From a bacterium (lineage in GTDB: Bacteria > RBG-13-66-14): a stretch of 64,000 bases of DNA. Location of the stretch: positions 1 through 64,000 of the forward strand of contig DATKYS010000137.1 in assembly GCA_035528375.1 (NCBI GenBank), in the 5' to 3' direction. The notes under the pieces are model-generated. The model was not told the origin of the DNA. It made no database searches and saw only the letters and a program-made list of their open reading frames with translations. The translations under genes were made by a program, and so were the position numbers. Below, piece by piece: positions 1 to 6,588 of the stretch (position 1 is the stretch's first letter; each line of letters starts with the position of its first letter).

Positions 1-3
1 TTG

Positions 4-25
4 GGGCGGGTGTCCACACCCGCCC
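4..25. repeat. Intergenic hairpin repeat, GGGTGT/ACACCC type
   Basis: A perfect 10-bp inverted repeat (GGGCGGGTGT / ACACCCGCCC) around a 2-base centre. The same module recurs near 3182-3206 and 42677-42699, so it belongs to the window-wide intergenic hairpin family. It lies just upstream of the first promoter. Confidence 0.8.
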
Positions 26-33
26 GCCTCTCC

Positions 34-62
34 TTGCCGAATCCCGCCGGTTCGACTATACT
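34..62 (+). promoter_or_regulatory. Promoter of ABC-F leader
   Basis: TTGCCG (34-39), a 17-base spacer, then TATACT (57-62). Transcription would start near 69, giving a leader of about 195 nt before the ABC-F start codon. Confidence 0.55.
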
Positions 63-88
63 CTATCCGTGCCTCCTTCCGACGGTGG

Positions 89-127
89 ATGACGACTCAA
101 CCAAGGGAACCCCGCCCGATGTTCTAA
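89..127 (+). CDS. Putative 12-codon leader peptide
   Basis: An ATG-started open frame of 12 codons (MTTQPREPRPMF) ending in TAA, inside the leader of the ABC-F gene. It is rich in Pro and Arg. No good ribosome binding site is visible (GGTGG sits very close to the ATG). It is listed because ABC-F genes linked to antibiotic response are often controlled by a translated upstream peptide. Whether it is translated is an inference. Confidence 0.3.
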   Translation: MTTQPREPRPMF

Positions 128-156
128 GGCGCGACCCGACCCGACCTCCCGGTTCA

Positions 157-179
157 ACCGCGTTTAAAAAAAACGCGGT
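157..179 (+). promoter_or_regulatory. Leader hairpin between the small ORF and the terminator
   Basis: Perfect 9-bp inverted repeat ACCGCGTTT / AAACGCGGT with an A-rich loop. It lies between the 12-codon frame and the terminator-like hairpin and could take part in alternative folding of the leader. Confidence 0.45.
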
Positions 180-216
180 GCGCTTCGCGCCGTATTTATA
201 AAACAACTGAACCTCT

Positions 217-248
217 GGGGCGGTCGGCGAACCCGGCCGCCCCTTTTT
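217..248 (+). terminator. Terminator-like hairpin (attenuator) before ABC-F
   Basis: GGGGCGGTCGG pairs with CCGGCCGCCCC (one wobble) and is followed by TTTTT, only 15 bases before the ABC-F ATG. No gene ends upstream within the leader, so an attenuator is the simplest reading. CCGACC at 136-141 and 141-146 could pair with GGTCGG (222-227) in the left arm and act as antiterminator. Confidence 0.55.
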
Positions 249-263
249 CTTTGCAGGGAAAAA

Positions 264-1892
264 ATGCTGCAACTCCACGCCATCCGCAAATCCTTCGGAC
301 CCGCGGAGGTCCTGCGCGGCCTGGACCTGTCCGTGGGCCGCCGGGACCGCCTTGGCCTGGTCGGGATAAACGGCAGCGGCAAATCCACGCTCCTGCGAAT
401 CGCTGCGGGCCTCCTGACCCCGGACTCCGGCACGGTGGCCCTGGCGGGCGACGCGACCGCGGCCTACCTGGAGCAGGGGGCGGCCGAGGAGGCCTGGCGC
501 TCGGGGACCGACGGAGATGAAAGCAGGCGTTCGCTCCTCGTGCGCGGCCTGGACCGCCTGGAACGGACCTTGGGCGCGCTTTGGGAAAGAAGCCTGACCG
601 GCGACACCGGCGCGGTGGACGAGCTGGTGGCCCGGAGTGGCTACGAGAAGGTCGAGCGCGTCTCCCGCCTCACCCGGCGGCTGGGCCTGACCCCGGAGCG
701 GCTGGAGCGCCCGGCGCTCGAGCTCTCCGGCGGCGAGCTGGCCCGCTTCGATCTCGCCCTCCTGTTGGCCGGGGAGCCGGACCTTCTGCTCCTGGACGAG
801 CCGACCAACTTCCTCGACGTGGACGGCCTGGCCGAGGCGGAGAAATTTCTCTCGCGCTACGGCAGGGCCTTCATCGCGGTCAGCCACGACCGCGCATTCC
901 TCGACGCCGCGGTGGGGGGGATTCTGGAGCTGGAGGACGGGCTCCTGCGGCGCTACCACGGCGGTTACACGGATTACCGCCGCCGGCGCGAGGAGGAAAT
1001 CGCCGCCGCCTGGGAGGATTTCCACCAGGCCAAGCGCGAGCGGAAAAAGCTCCTCGAGGGGCTGAACCGGAGGCTGGGGCTCCTGCACCGGATGGAGGGG
1101 GGAGGATTCACCGGCACGGCCCACGCCAACCGGGCCGGCTCGGACACCTTCAGCCGCCGCGCGGCCAAGGTGGCCCGCACCGCCCGGACCGTCAAGCGCC
1201 GCGTCGCCCGCCTCGAATCCGACCGGCTGGTCCAGCCCAAGACCTACGGGCTGAAAATCAGGCCGCCGTTGAACTCGCCCGCCCGCGCCGGCGAGGTCAT
1301 CGCCCGGGCGGAAAATCTACGCTTCGCCCACCCCGGCGGCGCCGAGCTCTTCCACGGCCTCGATTTCACCCTGTACCGCGGCGAGCGGGTCCAGCTCACC
1401 GGCCCCAACGGCTCGGGAAAAACGACCCTCCTGCGCCTCCTGTTGAGCGAGCTTAAACCGGCGGGCGGCGCGGCGGGGCTGGGCCTCAACGTGCGCGCCT
1501 TCCACGCCGACCAGCGCTCCCTGGGACTGCCCGCCTCCGGGACGGTCTTCTGTGCGCTGCGCCGGAGCACCGAGCTCACCCGCAACGGGATACGCTACCT
1601 CCTGGCCAGGCTCCTCTTCCGGCGCGAGGAGGCGGAGAAGCCGGTGGCCTCCCTCTCGGGCGGCGAGCGCGCCCGGCTCTTCCTGGCCGTCGTCTCCGCC
1701 ACCGACGCCAACCTCCTCATCCTGGACGAGCCGACGGCCCACCTGGACCTCGCGTCAATCGAGGCCCTGGAGGGGGCGCTGGCGCGGTATCCGGGGACGG
1801 TGCTCTTCGTCTCCCACGACCGGGCCTTCGGCCGCACCGTTGGTAGTCGCCGATTCACGCTCGCCCCGACGATTTTCTTGAAATCGGAGTGA
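264..1892 (+). CDS. ABC-F family ATP-binding protein
   Basis: 542 residues carrying two ABC ATPase domains and no membrane segment, the ABC-F layout of cytoplasmic ribosome-binding ATPases. The first domain has Walker A GINGSGKST (34-42), an LSGGE signature and LLLLDEPTNFLD Walker B. An Arg/Lys-rich linker follows. The second has GPNGSGKTT, LSGGERARL and LILDEPTAHLD. Family members act in the ribosome E site, either in translation or in antibiotic resistance; which subfamily this is cannot be told by eye. ATG 264 is preceded only by a weak AGGG. A terminator-like hairpin lies directly upstream, suggesting control by attenuation. The protein ends soon after the second H-loop (VSHDRAF), with almost no C-terminal extension. 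Confidence 0.9.
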   Translation: MLQLHAIRKSFGPAEVLRGLDLSVGRRDRLGLVGINGSGKSTLLRIAAGLLTPDSGTVALAGDATAAYLEQGAAEEAWRSGTDGDESRRSLLVRGLDRLERTLGALWERSLTGDTGAVDELVARSGYEKVERVSRLTRRLGLTPERLERPALELSGGELARFDLALLLAGEPDLLLLDEPTNFLDVDGLAEAEKFLSRYGRAFIAVSHDRAFLDAAVGGILELEDGLLRRYHGGYTDYRRRREEEIAAAWEDFHQAKRERKKLLEGLNRRLGLLHRMEGGGFTGTAHANRAGSDTFSRRAAKVARTARTVKRRVARLESDRLVQPKTYGLKIRPPLNSPARAGEVIARAENLRFAHPGGAELFHGLDFTLYRGERVQLTGPNGSGKTTLLRLLLSELKPAGGAAGLGLNVRAFHADQRSLGLPASGTVFCALRRSTELTRNGIRYLLARLLFRREEAEKPVASLSGGERARLFLAVVSATDANLLILDEPTAHLDLASIEALEGALARYPGTVLFVSHDRAFGRTVGSRRFTLAPTIFLKSE

Positions 1893-1906
1893 AAAGCTGC
1901 TACTAT
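1878..1906 (+). promoter_or_regulatory. Promoter of the secreted two-repeat protein gene
   Basis: TTGAAA (1878-1883), 17-base spacer, TACTAT (1901-1906). The -35 box overlaps the last codons of the ABC-F gene. Start of transcription near 1913 gives a leader of about 60 nt. Confidence 0.5.
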
Positions 1907-1973
1907 TAGTCAATTCGCCTGTCAACGCTAGTCCAAGCTATCCCCCCGAGGGGGCAGAACGAAAGGACCTCCA

Positions 1974-2918
1974 ATGAAACGCCTCTTCGTCATTCTTCTG
2001 GCTCTGGGCCTCATATCCGGAGCCCTCGCCGTCACGGCGCAGATAGACACCACCGGCAACATGATCAAGGTCGAGCAGCGCTCCACCCAGGAGCTCGAGG
2101 GCGGCAAGGCCGTCACCACCATCTTCCTGGAGTGGGGGAACATCAACGAGGTGTCCGGCGTCGGTTTCCACGCCTTCGACGGCTTCGTGGACCCGGAGCA
2201 CGGTGAGATTGCCGTAACCGACGTGCGCATGTTCGATTCCGGCGGCGCGTACCGCATCGGCTGCGACGACAAGGTCACCAACGAGGGCCCGGACTACGTC
2301 GAATGGCGCGCCAGCACCCTGGGCGCCACCGACGGCCTGACAGTCCGCATCGTCAGCGACCGCGACACGGCAATCCACGTCAAGGTGGGCGATTGGTACG
2401 GCGAGTTCCAGCTCAAGGCCGGGAAGGTCGTAACCGACTCCCTGCGCGCCACCACCAGTGTCTGGAGCCCCGGCAGCTCTGCCTCCGCGACCGTTCACGT
2501 GACCACGACCACCGGCACCAACCGCGCCAACGCCTGGACCAAAGACATGATCATCCTGGTCCGCTGGGGGAATCTGGACAAGTACGACACCACCCCCTTC
2601 GAGAGCTTCGACGGCACCGCCACCGTCATCTCGGGCGACGCGACCATCAAGGTCGAGAACTGGGTCAACTGGGAGAAGGGCGGCCAGTACGCCCAGGGCA
2701 AGGACGACTCGGTGACCAAGAACGGCCCCAAGGAGATCAAGTGGCGCGCCTCGATCAAGGCCGGCGACACCGACGGCATTGACATCCTGGTTACCCCCAA
2801 GTCCGGCACCGTCAAGGTCAAGGTCGTCGTCGGCGACTGGAGCAAGACCTTCACCTTCAAGACGACCACCAGCAGCGGCGGCGGTGGCGGCGGCGGCGTC
2901 TGGGGCCCGACCCCCTAA
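1974..2918 (+). CDS. Secreted protein with two homologous ~100-residue repeats and Gly-rich tail
   Basis: 314 residues, family not recognised. A signal peptide (MKRLFVILLALGLISGALA) starts it. Two internal copies of one domain follow, at about 50-146 and 194-296. Both copies show a hydrophobic strand then WGN, FDG, a DDxVT-N-GP block, a WRAS block and a final VGDW strand, so the gene arose by internal duplication. The spacing and strand-rich composition suggest two beta-sandwich modules. The C-terminus is a run of Gly ending VWGPTP. An AAAGGA site lies 8 bases before ATG, and a rho-independent terminator follows, so it is a single-gene unit. Likely periplasmic or surface located. Substrate or partner unknown. 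Confidence 0.7.
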   Translation: MKRLFVILLALGLISGALAVTAQIDTTGNMIKVEQRSTQELEGGKAVTTIFLEWGNINEVSGVGFHAFDGFVDPEHGEIAVTDVRMFDSGGAYRIGCDDKVTNEGPDYVEWRASTLGATDGLTVRIVSDRDTAIHVKVGDWYGEFQLKAGKVVTDSLRATTSVWSPGSSASATVHVTTTTGTNRANAWTKDMIILVRWGNLDKYDTTPFESFDGTATVISGDATIKVENWVNWEKGGQYAQGKDDSVTKNGPKEIKWRASIKAGDTDGIDILVTPKSGTVKVKVVVGDWSKTFTFKTTTSSGGGGGGGVWGPTP

Positions 2919-2940
2919 GTCCGACCGTTGATAATAAAGA

Positions 2941-2964
2941 GGGATCCCAAGGGGTCCCTTTTTA
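2941..2964 (+). terminator. Rho-independent terminator
   Basis: GGGATCCC / GGGGTCCC hairpin (one G.T pair) followed by TTTTT, 22 bases after the stop of the secreted two-repeat protein. Confidence 0.75.
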
Positions 2965-3340
2965 TTGGGGGAAGAGGGCCGCCTGCGGGTCGGGGTGAGA
3001 GTCGTGGCGGTCCCCCTCTCCCCGTGGGAGCGGCGCGCCGACGGGACCGGGGTGAGGGCTGCATTAGAAAAAAGGGCCGACATGCGGTCGGCCCGAGACC
3101 GCGAATCAAACCCGTAGGGGCGACCGTCCACGGTCGCCCGTTCGATTGTAACTCGTAGGGGCCGACCTTCAGGTCGGCCCGCGGGCGGGTGTGGACACCC
3201 GCCCCTACGTCATCGCAAACCGGGGTGAGGGGCGCATCGGTTTCCCTCTCCCCGTGGTAGAGGGGTTATGGGTGAGGGCTACATTAGAAAAAAAGGCCGG
3301 AATTATCCCGAAAGCGGCGGCCCGTAGAAGGACCGCCCTA
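2965..3340. repeat. Cluster of intergenic hairpin repeats
   Basis: No gene. Three hairpin modules sit here: GGCCGAC..GTCGGCC (3074-3094), GGCGACCGT..ACGGTCGCC (3117-3138) and CCGACCT..AGGTCGG followed by GGGTGT..ACACCC (3155-3210), the last pair bounded by TAGGGGC and GCCCCTA. Two copies of a second repeat (CCTCTCCCCGTGG ... GGGTGAGGGCT ... ATTAGAAAAAA) flank them at about 3020-3073 and 3242-3292. Confidence 0.75.
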
Positions 3341-3371
3341 CGGCATGGCAAGCCCCGTACCGCGCCACGGC

Positions 3372-3857
3372 TCAACCCCCGGCGCCGTTCCGCTCCAGGC
3401 CGCGCAGGCGCCCCAGAAGAGCCCGGATACGCTCCCCCTCCACGGCGTCGGCACGCAGCCGGAGGTACGCCTCCAAGTGCTCGATTCCCCGGGCGTAGTT
3501 CGTCGTGACCGCGGCGTAGGTCATCCCCAGGAGGTAATGGGTGTCGGCGTCCCCGGGGTTGAGCTCGAGCTCCTGTTCCAAAACCTCGATGGCCCGGTCG
3601 TAGAGCCCGGTTTCGGAGTAGGCCAGCCCCAGGTTGTGGTAGGCCAGGTGGAGGTCTTTTTTTATCTCCAGGACCCGGGTCAGGTCCTTGACCGCCTGGT
3701 CGTACCAGGGCTCCTCGACCAGCGGCTCCACGTTGAACCCCCGCCCGCACCAGGCGCAGCGCACCCGGGGCTGAGGGCGGGTCGGGTAGCTCGCGCGCCG
3801 GCAGTACGGGCAGCGCAGGACCCTCTCCTCGCGACTTACCGGCGGACCGTCGGTCAT
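3372..3857 (-). CDS. Zinc-ribbon and TPR protein
   Basis: 161 residues, no signal peptide, so probably cytoplasmic. The N-terminus has a four-Cys zinc ribbon (C16, C19, C34, C37). From about residue 50 come two to three tetratricopeptide repeats with the usual small/large pattern (LAYHNLGLAYSETGLYDRAI, then NPGDADTHYLLGMTYAA). TPRs bind partner proteins, and nothing here suggests catalysis. The start ATG has AAGGA 7-8 bases upstream. Gene ends in Gly-rich residues. It stands alone on the minus strand, facing an acetyltransferase gene on the other strand with a short shared promoter region. Confidence 0.75.
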   Translation of the reverse strand: MTDGPPVSREERVLRCPYCRRASYPTRPQPRVRCAWCGRGFNVEPLVEEPWYDQAVKDLTRVLEIKKDLHLAYHNLGLAYSETGLYDRAIEVLEQELELNPGDADTHYLLGMTYAAVTTNYARGIEHLEAYLRLRADAVEGERIRALLGRLRGLERNGAGG

Positions 3858-3889
3858 CGAAATCCTTTTCTATCGGGTGCCCGGTGGGC

Positions 3890-3896
3890 TATTATA
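3890..3896. promoter_or_regulatory. -10 boxes of the divergent 3857/3936 genes
   Basis: On the minus strand TATAAT (3896 to 3891) precedes the zinc-ribbon/TPR gene; on the plus strand TATTAT (3890-3895) precedes the acetyltransferase. Neither has a convincing -35 box. Confidence 0.35.
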
Positions 3897-3935
3897 GCGG
3901 AGAGGTGAACCCACCGCCACACCCGAGGAGGGGAA

Positions 3936-4802
3936 GTGGAGTTCCGACCCGCCGGTCCCGAAGACGCCGAGCGCGTCCGTGAAATCTGCCGCGACATCTG
4001 GGAGGGCCGCGACTACCTGATGCGGGCCATTGACCGCTGGATCGCCGAGGGCGGGGTCTACGTGGGAGTCGTGGGAGGCGCCCTCGTCGGGATGTCGCGG
4101 ATCAAGCGGCTGGGCGCCGACGACTGGTGGCTCGAGGGCCTGCGCGTGGCGCCCGGAAGGCAGGGGAAGGGTTACGGCAGGCTCCTGCACCGGGCCACGA
4201 TGGAGGAGCTGCGCCGGCGCGCGCGCGGGGTGGTCCGCTTCTGCACCGCCGACACCAACCGCTCGGTGCCGCTGGCCCGCCGGGACGGTTTTACCGAAAT
4301 TTTAAACCTCCCCTTCCTCGACCGGAGCTACGGGGGGGAAAGTCCCGGGCCGCTGGAGGAGGCGCTGGCGCGGAACGGCGCCCGGGAGGCGAAGCCCGGT
4401 GAGCCCGGGTTGCTCGAATTTTTACTCAAGGCCTGCCGGGGGGACTACGCCGGGCTCCTGCCCCGGGGCTGGCACCACCGGACGGCCACGGCGCCCACAC
4501 TTTCGGAGGAGCTGGCCGGGGCGCGGATTCTGGCCCGGGGCGGCGCCGGAGTCGTCGAGGCGGCACTGGTCTCCAACCCCAGCTCGCAGTACGACGGGGA
4601 CCTGGACCTGAACCTGGTCGCGGGCCCGCCGGAAGCGGTCGGGAGCCTCCTGCCATGCCTGGGGCCGCTGGCCGTGGAGATGGGGCGGACGGAGGTCGGA
4701 GGCGCCGTCCCGGAGAGGTTTGTGGAGAAATTCCTCTCGGCCGGGTTCCGGGTCCCCGAGGGGTTCACGCGGCAGATGGTCTTCGAGCTGCGGTTGCCGT
4801 GA
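3936..4802 (+). CDS. GNAT-family N-acetyltransferase
   Basis: 288 residues. The N-terminal ~140 residues match the GNAT fold: strand-rich LEGLRVAP followed by the acetyl-CoA pyrophosphate-binding loop RQGKGYG (75-81). The C-terminal half (150-288) has no motif I recognise and may be a second, degenerate GNAT-like domain, as in two-domain members. The family transfers an acetyl group from acetyl-CoA to an amine; the substrate cannot be deduced. Start is GTG with a strong GAGGAGGGG site 2-9 bases upstream. Single-gene unit between repeat-filled gaps. Confidence 0.8.
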   Translation: MEFRPAGPEDAERVREICRDIWEGRDYLMRAIDRWIAEGGVYVGVVGGALVGMSRIKRLGADDWWLEGLRVAPGRQGKGYGRLLHRATMEELRRRARGVVRFCTADTNRSVPLARRDGFTEILNLPFLDRSYGGESPGPLEEALARNGAREAKPGEPGLLEFLLKACRGDYAGLLPRGWHHRTATAPTLSEELAGARILARGGAGVVEAALVSNPSSQYDGDLDLNLVAGPPEAVGSLLPCLGPLAVEMGRTEVGGAVPERFVEKFLSAGFRVPEGFTRQMVFELRLP

Positions 4803-4825
4803 TGGGAATCGGCGATTTTCTTGCG

Positions 4826-4925
4826 GGCGACCGTGGAGGACTCGTCCTACCGGTCGCCCCTACGGGTCTGTTTCGCGGTTTACGTAAAGGCGGGTACCCG
4901 CACCCGCCCGCCGAATCACCGCTCA
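4826..4925. repeat. Intergenic hairpin repeats
   Basis: A GGGCGACCG ... CGGTCGCCCCTA module with an enlarged loop (4826-4862) and a GGCGGGT ... ACCCGCC module (4888-4910). Same family as the cluster at 2965-3340. No gene seen between the acetyltransferase stop and the small membrane protein. Confidence 0.65.
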
Positions 4926-4934
4926 CCCGGCCCC

Positions 4935-5114
4935 TCAGGCGTTGACCAGCCCCACGATCCACAACGCCCAGAACGCCAGCAGCAGCCCGCCCCAGAAGAG
5001 CGCCTTCGGGCCGATGAACTTCACCTCGGGCGTCACGGCCCGGCGCAGGAATCCGAAGGCGCAGCCGATCCACCCCAGAAAGCCGATCACCACGGCCGCC
5101 GACCAGAGGCTCAT
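4935..5114 (-). CDS. Small two-helix membrane protein, 59 residues
   Basis: An ATG-to-TGA frame of 60 codons giving MSLWSAAVVIGFLGWIGCAF and onward to ...FWALWIVGLVNA. It has two hydrophobic helices (about 5-22 and 38-57) joined by a basic loop (RRAVTPEVKFIGPK). Its ATG overlaps the TGA of the preceding lipoprotein gene by 4 bases (ATGA), the usual sign of translational coupling, so it is the last gene of the usp-lipoprotein operon. No family recognised. It falls below common length cut-offs and may be missed by automatic annotation. Confidence 0.65.
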   Translation of the reverse strand: MSLWSAAVVIGFLGWIGCAFGFLRRAVTPEVKFIGPKALFWGGLLLAFWALWIVGLVNA

Positions 5115-5680
5115 CCCTCACCCCCCGTTGCGCCGTCGCCCACGGCGGCGAAAATTTGCATGAGCTCTCCGGTCGCCTCCGCGGAGACACCGGTGAAATC
5201 GTCGTCGGCGAAGAGCACCAGCAGCAGGTTTCCCGAGACGGTCCACCGCAGCGGGGGACCGTCCCCGCCTTCCCAGCGCTCCCCGGCCTCCCGGGCCTTC
5301 GATTCGTCGTCGAAGGTCCAGAACAAGAGGTCCACCCCCACGAGGTCGCAGCGCAGCGCCCGACCGCCGTCGGCGCCGTACTGGTTGGGGTCGGGGTTGA
5401 CGATGGCCGCCAGGGGGTAGCGGGAATCCTCGAGCCGCTCCTCGACCCGATCCAGGTCGGCCTGCGTATCCCACAGATGGAGGGTGACTTCCGACGGAGC
5501 GGAGCCGGTCTGGGATCCGCCGTGGGCGACCGGCGGTTCATCCCTGGTGCACCCGGCGACCAGGAGAAAGACGAAAAAAGTGGACGCGAGTAGCGCCGGG
5601 GTCGTGCGCCTACGGAAACGACCGGCCACGGGCCCGGCCGACCCTTCTCGTTTTTTATTATTGGATACGGGTCGGTTCAT
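5111..5680 (-). CDS. Lipoprotein of unknown function
   Basis: 189 residues. A basic N-terminus is followed by a hydrophobic stretch and the lipobox LVAGC with Cys44, so the mature protein is lipid-anchored. The mature part is acidic, about 145 residues, with a possible alpha/beta pattern (VTLHLWDTQADLDRVEERL, then VGVDLLFWTFDDESKAREAG, LLLVLFADDD). This looks like a small ligand- or partner-binding fold, but I know no family for it. It lies 15 bases after the UspA-like gene and overlaps the next small membrane-protein gene by 4 bases. The ribosome binding site is poor, consistent with coupling to the upstream gene. Confidence 0.65.
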   Translation of the reverse strand: MNRPVSNNKKREGSAGPVAGRFRRRTTPALLASTFFVFLLVAGCTRDEPPVAHGGSQTGSAPSEVTLHLWDTQADLDRVEERLEDSRYPLAAIVNPDPNQYGADGGRALRCDLVGVDLLFWTFDDESKAREAGERWEGGDGPPLRWTVSGNLLLVLFADDDFTGVSAEATGELMQIFAAVGDGATGGEG

Positions 5681-5695
5681 GACGGGGGACGGATT

Positions 5696-6112
5696 TTAGA
5701 AATCCTCCAGGCTGGGAACCAGAAGGATGGGGACGTTGGTCAGCCGCGACAGCTCCGTGATGACCTCGTCGGGGGCGTTGTCGTCGGGTCCCAGTCCGAG
5801 GGTGATGATGTCGGCCTCCTCCTCGGCGGCGACCTGGGCGATGACCTGGGGTGCGCGACCGATGCGCAGGAGCGTGCGGACGTTTATCTTGGCCCCCTTG
5901 ACGTCGTACAGGGATAGGGCCCAGTCCCCGTCCTGCCACCGGCTCTCGTCCTCGATGACGTGGAGGACCAGCAGCTCGGCGCCGAGGTGCTCGGCCACGT
6001 GGATGATGTAGGCGCCCTTGTGCCGCGCCGGGACGCTTCCCGAGGTGGTGGCTAAAATCCTCAAACGTCGGCCGCCCTTGCGACCGAAGATTCCAAGGAT
6101 ACCCTTTTTCAA
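5696..6112 (-). CDS. Universal stress protein (UspA) family protein
   Basis: 138 residues from a TTG start that has GGGGGAGGG immediately upstream; a longer in-frame reading from 6247 lacks such a site and would add an uncharacteristic tail. The body fits a single UspA alpha/beta domain: RRLRILATTSGS, a long helix, AELLVLHVIED, then IAQVAAEEEADIITLGLG and NVPILLVP. The ATP-binding Gly motif of classical UspA members (GxxG...GS/T) is not evident, so nucleotide binding is doubtful. It has a very basic N-terminus (KKGILGIFGRKGGRR). First gene of a three-gene operon with a near-consensus promoter. Confidence 0.75.
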   Translation of the reverse strand: MKKGILGIFGRKGGRRLRILATTSGSVPARHKGAYIIHVAEHLGAELLVLHVIEDESRWQDGDWALSLYDVKGAKINVRTLLRIGRAPQVIAQVAAEEEADIITLGLGPDDNAPDEVITELSRLTNVPILLVPSLEDF

Positions 6113-6166
6113 AGACCCTCCCCCTGGCTTTTTTAGTGGAAAGGAGCCGTGACCGACCGCAAGTCC

Positions 6167-6195
6167 ATTATAGCCCAGCCGGTCGCCGTTGGCAA
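6167..6195 (-). promoter_or_regulatory. Promoter of usp-lipoprotein-membrane protein operon
   Basis: On the minus strand TTGCCA (6195-6190), a 17-base spacer, then perfect TATAAT (6172-6167). Expected start near 6160 leaves a leader of about 48 nt. Confidence 0.65.
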
Positions 6196-6205
6196 ACCCG
6201 AACGC

Positions 6206-6234
6206 TTGACAGGGGGGAGGCTCCGGGTTAAGCT
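6206..6234 (+). promoter_or_regulatory. Promoter placing the transcript start at the GTG of the next gene
   Basis: Perfect TTGACA (6206-6211), 17-base spacer, TAAGCT (6229-6234). The expected start site is about 6241, which is the G of the GTG start codon, implying a leaderless message. Confidence 0.5.
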
Positions 6235-6240
6235 TTTTAC

Positions 6241-6576
6241 GTGGCAAAGGCTTGGCTCATCCGCTTCTGGTCCCTCGGCTCCCTCTTTCTGGCGGCTCTC
6301 GGGGCCCTCCTGGGGCTCCTTCCCTTCACCACGGCCTGGGGCGTGGTCCTTTTGTCCCTTTCTCTCGTCTCCGGAGCCGCTTTTCTCATCGTGGGGAGGG
6401 GCCGCTTCGGGGAAGCCTGGCCAAAGGCGGTCCGCTTTTTCGGCTGGTGGACCGTGGCCCTCGCCGTTTTCGCTCTGACGCTGACCCTGTTGCTCACCGG
6501 CGCCTTCGGTGGTTGCGAGCGCGAGGTCGAGGGCGCGGCCGAAGGGGCGCGGAACCGTGAAATTGTGGGTGAGTGA
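6241..6576 (+). CDS. Small membrane protein, three predicted helices
   Basis: 111 residues. Hydrophobic segments at about 9-28, 32-52 and 66-88, then a hydrophilic tail with CEREVEGAAEGARNRE. No family recognised. GTG start has no Shine-Dalgarno sequence; the promoter spacing predicts that transcription begins on this GTG. It is followed after 12 bases by another membrane-protein gene with a good ribosome binding site, so the two probably form one operon and may work together in the inner membrane. Confidence 0.55.
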   Translation: MAKAWLIRFWSLGSLFLAALGALLGLLPFTTAWGVVLLSLSLVSGAAFLIVGRGRFGEAWPKAVRFFGWWTVALAVFALTLTLLLTGAFGGCEREVEGAAEGARNREIVGE

Positions 6577-6588
6577 GAGGAGGTCTGT

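Noticed and set aside
1938-3131. 397-codon minus-strand frame
   Set aside because: Antisense to the secreted two-repeat protein and through a terminator and repeats; no start signal or recognisable motif.
4765-5541. 258-codon minus-strand frame over the lipoprotein and small membrane-protein genes
   Set aside because: Shadow frame; the real genes are the lipobox-carrying frame (5111-5680) and the 59-residue frame coupled to it.
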